Shown one piece after another: positions 16,069-24,747 of a DNA stretch of 26,078 bases; position 1 is the first letter of the stretch, and every line of letters begins with the position of its first letter. Below the pieces are notes generated by a model. The model had not been told where the DNA came from. It did not search any database and was given only the letters and a program-made list of their open reading frames with translations. Origin of the DNA: CBFGRU01 sp965651255 (lineage in GTDB: Bacteria > Planctomycetota > Phycisphaerae > Phycisphaerales > SM1A02). The stretch is taken from contig CBFGRU010000010.1 in assembly GCA_965651255.1 (NCBI GenBank), positions 1-26,078 on the forward strand, written 5' to 3'. Position numbers and translations under genes: made by a program.

Positions 16069-18555
16069 ATGCGATTCGGTACGAAACTCGCCACCGGATG
16101 CGGCCTGGCGGTCATCTTTGCCGGCGCTGCGTTCGCACATCCGCCCGGCGCCGACGGCGTTCACGATGATGATGGCCATCACACCCATTCACCGCCGGCC
16201 GCGACTGCCGGCGAGCGGGCCGATGCCGCCGTCTTCCGGTTCGCAATACGCAACGCCGAAGGCGAATTGATTCCCGGTCGCCTCACGTTCGTTCCGGTCG
16301 ATTCACGCGAGGCGCGGCCGAACCTGTTCCCGCACGTGAAGGCCCGGCCGAAGGATCTCGCCATTCGTCGCCACCTCATCTACACCCTCTCCGGCGCAGG
16401 CGCGGTAACGGTGCCGCCCGGTGAGTACCGCGTCTAGGCCTCGCGCGGGCTGGAGTACTCCATCGACTCCGCCCGCGTTCGGCTCGAACCCAATCTCGAA
16501 GTCGCCTGGAACGCCACCCTCACGCACGAGGTCGATACCGCCGGCTGGATCAGCGGCGACTTTCATCTCCACACCCTCACCTACTCAGGCCACGGCGATG
16601 CCGATATGGATGAGCGCATCATCTCCATCATCGGCGAAGGGGTCGAGTTCGCCGTTGCCACCGATCACAATCATCACACCGACTACCAGCCCACCATCAA
16701 CGAGCTGGGCGGCAACGACTTCATCACCGCCATCACCGGCAACGAAGTGTCCACCCCCGTCGGCCACTTCAATGCGTTCCCGCTCGAACCGGCCGCTGCC
16801 CCCATCGAACACCGCATCGGCGACGCCCGCGCCATCTTCACGATGATTCGCCAGCAGACCAATCCCTTTGGCATCACGCCCGTCATCCAGCTCAACCATC
16901 CGCGCTGGGGGTCGATTGACTACTTCGGACGCACCCGGCTTGACCCCGTCACCGCCGCCAGTGCGAACGCCGAGTTCTCGTACGACTTTGACACCATCGA
17001 GGTCCTCAACGAAAACGCCGCCTGGGGCTACCGCAACGCCGAAACGGGCGGATCAGTTCCCACCGGCTCCAGTCGCCATTCCGTGCTTGAAGACTGGTTC
17101 AACCTCCTCAATCGAGGCCACCGCTACGCTGCGGTCGGCAACAGCGACAGTCACCACGTCGAACAGGAAATCGCCGGCGTCCCTCGCAACTACCTGCCCA
17201 GCACGACTGATGATGCCGGCGCCATCGACGCCCGCGAGGTCGCCCAGAACCTGCGGCAGCGCCGGGTCTTCACGACGACCGGCCCCTTCGTTGAATTCCG
17301 CGTCAATGATTTGCCGATGGGAAGCACCATCCGCGCGCGTGACCGCACCGTCACTGTCGCCATCCGCATTCAGGCCGCCTCCTGGATCGACGTCGATCGC
17401 GTCAAACTCATCTTCAACGGCGATGTGATCGACGAGCGGCCCGTCCCCGCCGGCCGTGAAGTCGAACGCTTCAACACCCAGATCGACCTCACTCTTCCCC
17501 ATGACGGCTGGCTCGCCCTGCTCGTCGAGGGCGATGAGCCGATGGCCCCGATCTTCCCCGACACGGCAAGGCCGATCCTGCCGATCGCGATCGCCAATCC
17601 TGTGTGGATCGACGTCGATGGCGATGGCGCCTGGACCAGCCCCGTCGAGCGCATCGCCCGCTGGATGGAGAGCGCGGACTTTGAACGGGCGCGACTGGGC
17701 GGAACGCTCGGCGACCTCGGCGCGCGGGAACAGGCGCTCATGCTCGAGAATGCGCCGACCCTCGGCCGCGCAGTCGCGGTTCCCCTGGTCGATGCCGGCC
17801 TGGAGAGTCCTGACCGCGTCGTGCGCCTTGCAGCGGCGAAGGCGGCAGCGACGCTGCGCGCCCCGGCGCTTCTGCCGCGAATGCGTGATGCGCTCCGGCA
17901 GTCCTCAACCGATCGTTATCTCGGCGCGCTGCTGCTCATTGCCCTCCACGCCACCGAGCCGAACTCCATCACGCGCCATCTCATGGCGTACGCCGATCAG
18001 TTCGGCAGCGAAACGGCAGGCCGCTTCCGCGAGGAACTGGAACCGATTCTGCCCGGTCGCCCGATCAGCAACTGGCTCGTTGCCGGCTACTTCCCGGGCG
18101 GCGGCCGCGAGCCCCTCGAAAACATCCACGATCCCGAAGATCAGCCCGATGTCGCGCAGTCCTTCACCGGCCGGAACGACACCACCGTCCGCTGGGAACC
18201 GCGCTTTGCCAATGACCGCGGTTACCTTTCACTGCGCGGACTGAGTGAATCCGACCGTGACTCCGAAAACGCCATCGCTTATGCGCAGGTGTGGGTGCGA
18301 TCCGATCGCGCGCGAGACGTGCCGTTCATCATGGGCACCGACGATCGCGGCCAGCTCATCGTGCGCGGCGACATCATTTACGAGAACAGTCGGACCGGCG
18401 CGGCGAATCCGCTCGGACACATCGGGCGCGTGCCGCTGGAACGCGGGTGGAATCGACTGCTGCTCAAGATCGAGAACGGTCGCGGTGAGTTCGGGTTCTA
18501 CTTCCGCCTGCTCGAAACCGACCTGACCGTCTCGGTCGTGCCGGGCGATTCGTGA
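16069..18555 (+). pseudogene. CehA/McbA-family PHP metallohydrolase interrupted by an in-frame TAG
   Basis: One reading frame of 828 codons runs from ATG 16069 (AGGGAG at 16055-16060, 8 nt away; signal peptide ending AAFA) to 18555, broken only by TAG at codon 123 (16435-16437). All PHP metal motifs lie after the stop: DFHLHT (His166, His168), ATDHNHH (Asp199, His200), GNEV (Glu226), NHP (His277) and SDSHH (Asp360, His362). A HEAT-like helical stretch lies near 575-640 and a beta-rich C-terminus follows. CehA-type enzymes hydrolyse phosphoesters or carbamates. The context YRV-stop-ASRGLEY suggests a TAC (Tyr) codon mutated to TAG. No in-frame ATG or GTG lies between the stop and the HLH motif; the first ATG (16606) would lose it. 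It may be a recent nonsense mutation, a readthrough site or a sequencing error. Confidence 0.82.
16435..16437 (+). other. In-frame amber codon within the PHP gene
   Basis: The frame reads GAG TAC CGC GTC TAG GCC TCG CGC, with coding sequence conserved on both sides. TAG is a genuine stop elsewhere here (apbE ends with it, and so does the enoyl-CoA hydratase at 23522-23524), so codon reassignment is not supported by this window. Confidence 0.9.
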
Positions 18556-18591
18556 TCGGGCGCGATCAGCCACGGCGTGAAGGGAGCCACC

Positions 18592-20352
18592 ATGCCGCGA
18601 GAGGTGTTCGGCATTGTTCGATGGATGATCCTGGTGGTGCTGGCGTGGGTGCTCGCGGTGCCATCATTCGCCGGCCCGCCGGGTGAAACGCCCACAGAGC
18701 GCGAGGCGCGCCTCGCGTGGTGGCGCGAAGCGCGGTTCGGCCTCTTCATCCACTGGGGGCTGTACGCCATTCCCGCGGGTGAGTGGAACGGCCGCATCGT
18801 CCCCGGCGTGGGGGAGTGGATCATGCACCACGGCCAGATTCCCGTCGAAGAATACGAGCCGCTTCATAGGCAGTTCAACCCGGCGAAGTTCGATGCCGAT
18901 GCGTGGGTTTCGCTCGCGAAAGATGCGGGCATGAAGTACCTCGTCATCACGACGAAGCATCATGATGGCTTTGCGCTCTTTGCAAGCGATCATTCGGAGT
19001 ACGACATCGCCGCCTCGCCGTATGAAGGTGACATCATGCGCGAGATCGCCGATGCCTGCCGCCGGCACGGACTCAGGATCGGCTGGTATCACTCGATTCT
19101 CGACTGGCATCATCCGCATGCGAACGCCGAGCACTGGGCGATGTATCACGAAGTACTTGTGAAGCAGTGCGAAGAGCTGCTGCGAAACTACGGCCCGATC
19201 GACATCATGTGGTTCGATGGCGAGTGGGATCCGAACTGGACGGAAGAACAGGGCCGCACGCTCGAAGCAAGATTGCACGAGATTCAGCCGGGGCTGATCA
19301 TCAACAACCGCATCGGCAAGAGTCGGCAGGGCATGGGCGGTTTCAGTGCCGATGAACGCGGTGCGGGCGACTTCGGCACGCCCGAACAGGAAGTGCCCGC
19401 GCGCGGCCTGCCGGGCGTTGACTGGGAGTCGTGCATGACGATGAACGACTCCTGGGGATACAAGAAGTCTGACCACAACTGGAAGTCCAGCGAAACGCTG
19501 ATTCGCACATTGGTTGATATCGCTTCCAAGGGTGGAAACTTTCTGCTGAACGTCGGACCGACCGCGGAGGGAGAGATTCCGCCGGAAAGCATCGAGCGGC
19601 TGCGCGACGTCGGCGCGTGGATGCGGGAGAACGGCGAGGCGATCTACGGCACGACCGCCAGCCCGTTCGGACATCTGCCGTGGGGTCGCATCACGCGGAA
19701 AGGCCATCGACTTTTCCTGCACATCTTCGACCGGCCGGAGTCGGGCATCCTCGAACTGCCCGGCCTGAAGACGGAAATCCTCGGCGCGTGGATGCTCGCC
19801 GACCCGGGGGTGATGCTTATGCATCGCGCCGATGAACAGGGGGCGCGCGTGCGCCTGCCGGCTGATCTGGTGAAGCCGCCGGTGACGGTGATTGAAGTGG
19901 AACTCGAAGGCGAACCGATCATCATCGTTCCGCTGCCTCGACCCGATGCGCACGGCCGACTCGAACTTCGCGCGATCGATGCCGTGATCGACGGCACCAC
20001 CGCGCGGTATGAATCCGGCCACGGCAAGGACAACATCGGCTTCTGGACAAACATTCACGATGCGGTCGAGTGGCGATTCCAGGTGGTGGAACCCCGCCGG
20101 TTCGAGGTTGCGATCACCCTCGCCTGTCCCGAGGCAACCGCGGGCAGCCGGTTTCGTATTCGCCTCGGTGCCCAGGCAATCGAGGGCGAGGTGCCGGCCA
20201 CGGGGTCCTGGGTGGACTTCACCACCATCACCCTCGGCACGCTCGACATCGCCCCGGGTGAACACATCATCCGAGTCGAACCCCTCACCATGCCCGCCGG
20301 CGCGGTGATGAACCTGAAGCAGGTGATCCTGCGCCGCCCCGAAAGCGACTGA
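18592..20352 (+). CDS. Secreted alpha-L-fucosidase, GH29
   Basis: The 586-residue product has a signal peptide (ends VPSFA near residue 27) and a complete GH29 catalytic barrel: WWREARFGLFIHWGLYAIPA (43-62), GEWIMHHGQIP, YLVITTKHHDGFALF (116-130), and IMWFDGEW with the nucleophile Asp209. GDFGTPEQE (259-267) follows, with Glu265 the probable acid/base, then TLVDIASKGGNFLLNVGPTA. After a linking region, residues about 460-586 form a beta-rich C-terminal domain, as often follows GH29 barrels. It would release L-fucose from fucosylated glycans outside the cytoplasm. ATG 18592 is preferred (AGGGAG 5 nt upstream) over GTG 18577. It closes the + strand cluster, 36 nt after the PHP gene. No fucose-utilisation genes are in the window. 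Confidence 0.95.
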   Translation: MPREVFGIVRWMILVVLAWVLAVPSFAGPPGETPTEREARLAWWREARFGLFIHWGLYAIPAGEWNGRIVPGVGEWIMHHGQIPVEEYEPLHRQFNPAKFDADAWVSLAKDAGMKYLVITTKHHDGFALFASDHSEYDIAASPYEGDIMREIADACRRHGLRIGWYHSILDWHHPHANAEHWAMYHEVLVKQCEELLRNYGPIDIMWFDGEWDPNWTEEQGRTLEARLHEIQPGLIINNRIGKSRQGMGGFSADERGAGDFGTPEQEVPARGLPGVDWESCMTMNDSWGYKKSDHNWKSSETLIRTLVDIASKGGNFLLNVGPTAEGEIPPESIERLRDVGAWMRENGEAIYGTTASPFGHLPWGRITRKGHRLFLHIFDRPESGILELPGLKTEILGAWMLADPGVMLMHRADEQGARVRLPADLVKPPVTVIEVELEGEPIIIVPLPRPDAHGRLELRAIDAVIDGTTARYESGHGKDNIGFWTNIHDAVEWRFQVVEPRRFEVAITLACPEATAGSRFRIRLGAQAIEGEVPATGSWVDFTTITLGTLDIAPGEHIIRVEPLTMPAGAVMNLKQVILRRPESD

Positions 20353-20531
20353 GCCCACCGAGTTCGCTGCGCCAACCGCGCCGCGTACCGCGCCAACGTG
20401 CCGGAACACACGAACGGGTTATCGGCCAACACGCCTCACCGGGCGGTGCGCTGCCTGAACCGGCTGGACTACGTTTTCGGTGGCAGGAACGCAATTTTCG
20501 GTGCCAAGAGTCACCGTAGAAGCGAGGTGAG

Positions 20532-20553
20532 GTACAGCGCTGTACACGTGTAC
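20532..20553. repeat. Two overlapping perfect palindromes sharing GTAC
   Basis: GTACAGCGCTGTAC (20532-20545, 14 bp) and GTACACGTGTAC (20542-20553, 12 bp) are both perfect palindromes and overlap by four bases. The half-site GTAC thus recurs at 20532, 20542 and 20550. The shape suggests a protein-binding site or cruciform, in a place where no promoter is expected. Confidence 0.5.
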
Positions 20554-20720
20554 GGCGCGGGCGTTCGCGCAACCGAAAGCGTCGTTCGCGCGACCGGCAC
20601 GGGCGTTCAATGGGACGGATGCGCAGTTCCACGGAACCCGGTAACGATTCCCGCGGCCCGCGCTTCGGGTGCGGTGAACGTTATCAGCGTTCGCCGATCC
20701 GGCAGGATGGTTCGCCCGGC

Positions 20721-20739
20721 CCGGTGTGTATCACACCGG
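20721..20739. repeat. Hairpin CCGGTGTG-TAT-CACACCGG
   Basis: A perfect 8-bp stem with a 3-nt loop lies 65 nt downstream of the DUF1080-SGNH stop on the minus strand. No T run follows on either strand, so it may be a Rho-type or stabilising 3' end structure. Confidence 0.4.
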
Positions 20740-20803
20740 TCTTGTTGTGCATTCGGAGTGGAGCGGTGTGTACGCGGCGCGACTCTCGCTGGAGCGGGAC
20801 TGG

Positions 20804-22672
20804 TTATTCGGTGATCGGGGTGATTTCGATGGTGTGCACCACGGGAACGAGCGCTTGTCGGACCGAGCGGTGGAGCGCTTCAGCCCGATCGAAGAGGGAC
20901 TCCTTCACCGCAAGCGCTGCGGGATCGGTGCGGCTGCGGAAACGGGTGATGACCTCCTTGATCATGACGGTCTCGAATTGTTGCTTCTCTCCGACGCGGC
21001 GGTCGACCTCGAAGAACGCCGGTGCGAAGGGATTCTGGTCGATGAAGGCAGCGGCAAGGTTGATGCCTCGTTCAAGTTCGCCCTTGGTAAAGCGCCGGGT
21101 CACGCCGCTCCATGCGATGTCCGCCGCGGGCGCATTGAGGCCGGTGATGCGCAGCGTGAGGCGATTGAATCGCTCGTTGAAACTGGTCATCGGCACGATA
21201 CTGCGTGTGCCGGCGGGATCGTGTTCATCGCCGAAGAAGCAGAAGGGGTAGCGCGTACTCTGGAGGGTGAGTCGGTTGTCGGCAAACGTGATGACGGTAT
21301 GACCGGGCGTTGCGACGGCGTGCTGGCGGTCGAGGTCGATGGTGATGGTGCCGATTTCGCCGGTGACTTCGAGGGCGTTGAGAAACGCTTCGGCCATGAG
21401 CAGGTGCCCATTGGACCAGGGGTGAAAGCCATCGGCGCCGGCGACGTGATAAGTTTCGCCGTGCGCGCGTTTGGCGCGTTCCATGCCGTTGATCATCGTG
21501 TCGTGCACGTTGGCAAACGGTTGTGCGTACTCGATGGCGAGATTGCGCGCGATGTCGCGCAGGGCAGCGAGGGTGTGGTTGTAGACCGCCGGCGGCAAAT
21601 CGTTGCGGCGGAAAGTGTGGGTGTCGACCGCGCCGGGGGACCCGATGATGATGGAGATGTCTTCCGCGCGGAAGCGCTCGATCATCCACGCCATCGCCGC
21701 ACGGTATCGTTGGGCGAGTTCGGGGTCGAGCGCGCGGTAGCCGCCATCGTTCATGCCGTAACAGGTGGTGACGAGATCGGGGCGGAAAGGGAGGACATCG
21801 TTGACGAGTCGATCGTTGAATCCGGGTGCAACTTCACCGCCCCAGCCGAACTGCATGAGGCGAAGGTCCCACTCGGGCAGCGCGGTGTGGAGGTAGGTCT
21901 CGATGAACCGGCTGTAGAGCTTCTGCTCGGTGATCGAATCGCCGATGATGGCGATGCGGTCGCGCTTCGAGAGAATCGGCCGGTCCGGTGATGCATCATC
22001 GGGCAGTTCGCGCAGATGAATGTTGCGAAACCAGAGGGGTGATCCGTGCGCCTGGAGTTCGATCTCGCCACGTTCGGGGATGCCCGCAGCGCGATCCCAG
22101 AGGTTTTCGAGCGGGGTGTGATCGACGACCAGCCGGTCGTTGAGATAGACGGTGATGCGATCGCCGATCATGATGATGCGAAAGGCGTTCCACTCGCCGA
22201 CGGGATTGTCAGCGATGACGAGCGGTTCGCGCGGGTGATGCGCATTGTTGTAGAGTCCGCCGGAGCCGGTTGGGTTGGCCCAGATCTGAACCTGCGGCAT
22301 GCCGCGCAGATAGACGCCGCTGTCGCCGCCGGGTTCGACCTTCCATTCGAGGCGCAGCTCGAAGTTGCGGTACTGTTTCTTCGAGACGAGACTTTCGCCC
22401 CCGCCGTCGAAATGCAGGATGCCGTGTTCATCGAGCGACCAGTGCTGGCGCATGCGTTCATCAGCGGGTGGTTGCTGGTGGGCACGCTCGGATTCGCTCA
22501 TGCGAGTGCGGATGGGGCCATCGGCGATGAAGCCCTGCCAGTCGTCGAGGCCGTTGGCGAGCAGGTCGTGAAACCCCTCGGGCGGGGCGGCAGCGGCGCG
22601 TGCGGTCGGCGTACTCGCGGTGATGAGGGCGACGATGAACAGGAGCGGGGTGAAGGCGGGGAGACGTTTCAT
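20804..22672 (-). CDS. DUF1080 (3-keto-glycoside hydrolase) domain fused to SGNH esterase
   Basis: The 622-residue product has a signal peptide (MKRLPAF... to ARAAA near 28). Residues about 33-223 form a DUF1080 jelly-roll: GFHDLLANGLDDWQGF, FELRLEWKVEPGGDSGVYLR (104-123), GGLYNNAHHPREP, EWNAFRIIMIGDRITVYLN. DUF1080 proteins act on 3-keto-glycosides. Residues about 238 onward form an SGNH/GDSL hydrolase: IGDSITE with Ser246, QFGWGGE (Gly block), YGMND (305-309) and DGFHPW with Asp414 and His417. The last 200 residues add a further beta-rich region. The protein could both cleave a glycosidic bond and remove an ester outside the cytoplasm. It is convergent with the GH29 gene and divergent from the enoyl-CoA hydratase at 22751. 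Confidence 0.88.
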   Translation of the reverse strand: MKRLPAFTPLLFIVALITASTPTARAAAAPPEGFHDLLANGLDDWQGFIADGPIRTRMSESERAHQQPPADERMRQHWSLDEHGILHFDGGGESLVSKKQYRNFELRLEWKVEPGGDSGVYLRGMPQVQIWANPTGSGGLYNNAHHPREPLVIADNPVGEWNAFRIIMIGDRITVYLNDRLVVDHTPLENLWDRAAGIPERGEIELQAHGSPLWFRNIHLRELPDDASPDRPILSKRDRIAIIGDSITEQKLYSRFIETYLHTALPEWDLRLMQFGWGGEVAPGFNDRLVNDVLPFRPDLVTTCYGMNDGGYRALDPELAQRYRAAMAWMIERFRAEDISIIIGSPGAVDTHTFRRNDLPPAVYNHTLAALRDIARNLAIEYAQPFANVHDTMINGMERAKRAHGETYHVAGADGFHPWSNGHLLMAEAFLNALEVTGEIGTITIDLDRQHAVATPGHTVITFADNRLTLQSTRYPFCFFGDEHDPAGTRSIVPMTSFNERFNRLTLRITGLNAPAADIAWSGVTRRFTKGELERGINLAAAFIDQNPFAPAFFEVDRRVGEKQQFETVMIKEVITRFRSRTDPAALAVKESLFDRAEALHRSVRQALVPVVHTIEITPITE

Positions 22673-22750
22673 GAGATGACGATACGCGGACCGAAGGGGT
22701 TCGCGCGGTTGACGGCTTCGCGATGGAGCTCAGGGGGCTACAGTGAGAAC

Positions 22751-23524
22751 ATGTCGAGCATGAGCGAGTTGGTGCTGCTGGATGTGCGCGATGAGATCGC
22801 GACGATCACCCTGAATCGACCGGAGAAGCGCAACGCGCTGTCGCTGGAGTTGATTCGCGCGCTGGGCGCGATGGTGATCGAGGTGAGGGCGCGCCGTGAT
22901 GTGCGGGTGGTGATTCTCGCGGGGGCGGGGCGAAGCTTCTGCGCGGGCATGGATTTGCGCGGCGTGGTGGAGGATGCGCCGGCGATGGGGCGAATGCTGC
23001 ACGAGCTTGCGCAGGTGTCGGTGAATCTGCGGCAGTTGCCCATGCCGACGATTGCGCGGGTGCAGGGGGCAGCGATCGGCGGTGGGTGCGGGCTGATGGT
23101 GGTAACGGATTTCGCGCTGACGCATGCGGAGGCGAAGCTCGGATATCCGGAGGTGGACCTTGGCGTCTGCCCGGCCGTGGTGGCACCGTGGCTGATTCGG
23201 AAGATCGGCGCCGGCCGGGCGCGGGCGATGCTGCTGCAGGGGGGCACGCTGAGCGGGGAGGAAGGGTTGCGGGTCGGCCTTGCGGATCGGTTGGTGCAGG
23301 CAGATGAACTTGACTCGGAGGCAGTGCGCTTTGCTGGGATGCTCGCTCGGGGCGGTCGGGAAGCGCTGCGGGTGACCAAGCACTGGCTGAACGAGCTGGA
23401 TGGCTCGCTGGAGCGCGAGACGGCCGAACGGGCGGCGGCACTCTCCGCGGAAGTGATTGCGGGTCCGGAAGCCCAGGCACGATTGCGTGAGAAATTCGGC
23501 AACACGGCTGGATCGCCGGCGTAG
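22751..23524 (+). CDS. Enoyl-CoA hydratase/isomerase family protein 1
   Basis: The 257-residue crotonase-fold protein has the adenine-side segment LNRPEKRNALS (21-31), the oxyanion-hole segments SFCAGMDL (62-69) and QGAAIGGGCGLMVVTD (105-120), and YPEVDLGV with Glu134 at the position of the second catalytic Glu. The first catalytic Glu position (GGGLE in classical hydratases) is Cys/Gly here (GGGCGL), so it may be an isomerase or methylglutaconyl-CoA hydratase type. It acts in acyl-CoA or amino-acid breakdown in the cytoplasm. Start ATG 22751; an in-frame ATG lies at 22760. The open frame extends far upstream, but only over the antisense of the DUF1080 gene. No strong ribosome site is visible. 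Confidence 0.88.
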   Translation: MSSMSELVLLDVRDEIATITLNRPEKRNALSLELIRALGAMVIEVRARRDVRVVILAGAGRSFCAGMDLRGVVEDAPAMGRMLHELAQVSVNLRQLPMPTIARVQGAAIGGGCGLMVVTDFALTHAEAKLGYPEVDLGVCPAVVAPWLIRKIGAGRARAMLLQGGTLSGEEGLRVGLADRLVQADELDSEAVRFAGMLARGGREALRVTKHWLNELDGSLERETAERAAALSAEVIAGPEAQARLREKFGNTAGSPA

Positions 23525-23800
23525 ATTCGGTAGATTAGTCGTGCGGCCAAATATTGCTTGGCAACAGAGCGGTTGATCCGTAGGATATTCGGCTGGTTGG
23601 AAGCGGGAAGTTGGGGTGGGTCCGTGTGCCGCCCAGCGCGAAGGGCCGGTGAATGGGAAGTTGGCCGAGGCGCGGATTCGGTGAGAGTTGCGACCGGTGC
23701 CACGATGCGGTTGGATGGTGGGTGCTGATCATTCGGGATGTGATGGCGGAAAGAGTGGTTCGCCTAGGATCAGAATGTGGTCTGAACGGGAGCGCGGCTG

Positions 23801-24676
23801 ATGAATCGAGAACTTCGCAGCGAAACTCGACCCGACGGCATCATGACGCTGTGGCTGCACAGTCCGACGCGCCCCGTGGTGGTGTTGGATGAGTGGCTGC
23901 TGGACCAGATCCACATCTTCTTTGACTGGCTCGATACGCAGGCCCGGCCGAAGGGGTTGATCCTGGCGAGCGCGAGCGACCGGGTGTTCGTTGCGGGGGC
24001 GGACCTGGCGGAGATTGAATCAAAGAACGATGAAGAGTTGCATGCGTACCTGACCGAAGGCGCGCACGCCTTTGCCCGAATCGCGACGTTGCCCTGCCCG
24101 ACGGTGGCGGCGATCAACGGTGCTGCGCTCGGCGGCGGGCTGGAGATCGCGATGCACTGCGATGCACTCGTTGCCGCGTTGCCCGGGCCGGAAGAGAAGC
24201 CCTATCGGGTGGGATTGCCCGAAGCAGGGCTTGGCCTGTGTCCGGGGTGGGGCGGTACACAGATGCTGCCGGCGAGGATCGACCCGGCGACAGCGATTCG
24301 ATTGACCGCGAGCGGTGAAACGGTGAAGGTGACCGAAGCGCCGGCGGGATTGTTTGATGCCGTTGTCAATGATCGCGGGTCGCTGCTCGATGAAGCGGCG
24401 GCGTGGATCAACGCGCATCCCAAGGCGACCGCGCGGACGCATCCGAGATCGCTGGATGAGCGGCGGGATGAGGTGCGGGCAGCCCTGCGGGCAGTTCAGA
24501 GCGATCTGCCGACAACGCTGGCGGCAAACGCGGTGGCGGAGGCGGTGCAGATCGGCCTTGATGCCGGGTGGCGAGATGGGGTTGCCGCGGAGCGCCGCCT
24601 GTTGGTCGGGCTTCGCCACACTGCACCGGCGCGGGAGAAGCTCGAGGCGTTTTTCGCCCGGAGCGGCAAGGGATAA
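23801..24676 (+). CDS. Enoyl-CoA hydratase family protein 2
   Basis: The 291-residue product is a crotonase with FVAGADLAEIE (63-73), NGAALGGGLEIAMHCD (106-121, Glu115) and VGLPEAGLGLCPGWGGTQML (137-156, Glu141). Both catalytic Glu positions of hydratases are present, unlike the neighbour at 22751. The motifs resemble the hydratase part of FadJ/FadB multifunctional proteins, but there is no dehydrogenase domain and the C-terminal helices (LTTLAANAVAEAV region) are its own. It would hydrate 2-enoyl-CoA in beta-oxidation. GGGAG at 23788-23792 lies 8 nt before ATG 23801. The 276-nt gap before it holds no gene that I can see; it contains GGGAAGTTGG twice. An acyl-CoA dehydrogenase follows 71 nt later. 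Confidence 0.88.
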   Translation: MNRELRSETRPDGIMTLWLHSPTRPVVVLDEWLLDQIHIFFDWLDTQARPKGLILASASDRVFVAGADLAEIESKNDEELHAYLTEGAHAFARIATLPCPTVAAINGAALGGGLEIAMHCDALVAALPGPEEKPYRVGLPEAGLGLCPGWGGTQMLPARIDPATAIRLTASGETVKVTEAPAGLFDAVVNDRGSLLDEAAAWINAHPKATARTHPRSLDERRDEVRAALRAVQSDLPTTLAANAVAEAVQIGLDAGWRDGVAAERRLLVGLRHTAPAREKLEAFFARSGKG

Positions 24677-24682
24677 TCGATC

Positions 24683-24719
24683 GTCGAGACTCTTCTCGAC
24701 CCGGCGGACGTTGCCGGGT
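24683..24719. other. Two adjoining hairpins upstream of the acyl-CoA dehydrogenase
   Basis: GTCGAGA/TCTCGAC (24683-24700, loop 4) and ACCCGGC/GCCGGGT (24699-24719, loop 7) share two bases, so their full forms exclude each other. They lie 15-50 nt before the AGGAGG site. They could be an attenuator or processing site, or only spacer structure; no T run follows. Confidence 0.3.
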
Positions 24720-24747
24720 TCGAGTTCATCGTCAGGAGGTTTCGTCC

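Larger units (their letters stand above)
20353..20803. other. Palindrome-rich non-coding gap between convergent genes
   Basis: This 451-nt stretch separates the GH29 stop from the DUF1080-SGNH stop. It holds two overlapping perfect palindromes (20532-20553), a direct repeat of CGTTCGCGC-R-ACCG (20562-20575 and 20583-20596), a GTTCC/GGAAC inverted repeat (20626-20637), two copies of TTTTCGGTG (20473-20481 and near 20493) and an 8-bp-stem hairpin (20721-20739). An open frame on the plus strand (20398-20814) has no recognisable product or ribosome site. No tRNA or terminator with a T run is visible. Confidence 0.6.

Noticed and set aside
18664..20409. 581-codon open frame on the minus strand
   Set aside because: It is the antisense shadow of the GH29 fucosidase, whose catalytic motifs are complete on the plus strand.
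20398..20814. 138-codon plus-strand frame in the convergent gap
   Set aside because: It has a GTG start, no ribosome site, no recognisable family and a repeat-driven Arg/Val-rich composition. It is more likely chance within repeats.
20726..21991. 421-codon open frame on the plus strand
   Set aside because: It lies antisense to the DUF1080-SGNH gene, and its product is a low-complexity Gly/Val/Asp-rich sequence without motifs.
23525..23800. GGGAAGTTGG repeated in the gap between the two crotonase genes
   Set aside because: Two copies of a 10-mer without further structure give no basis for a named feature.
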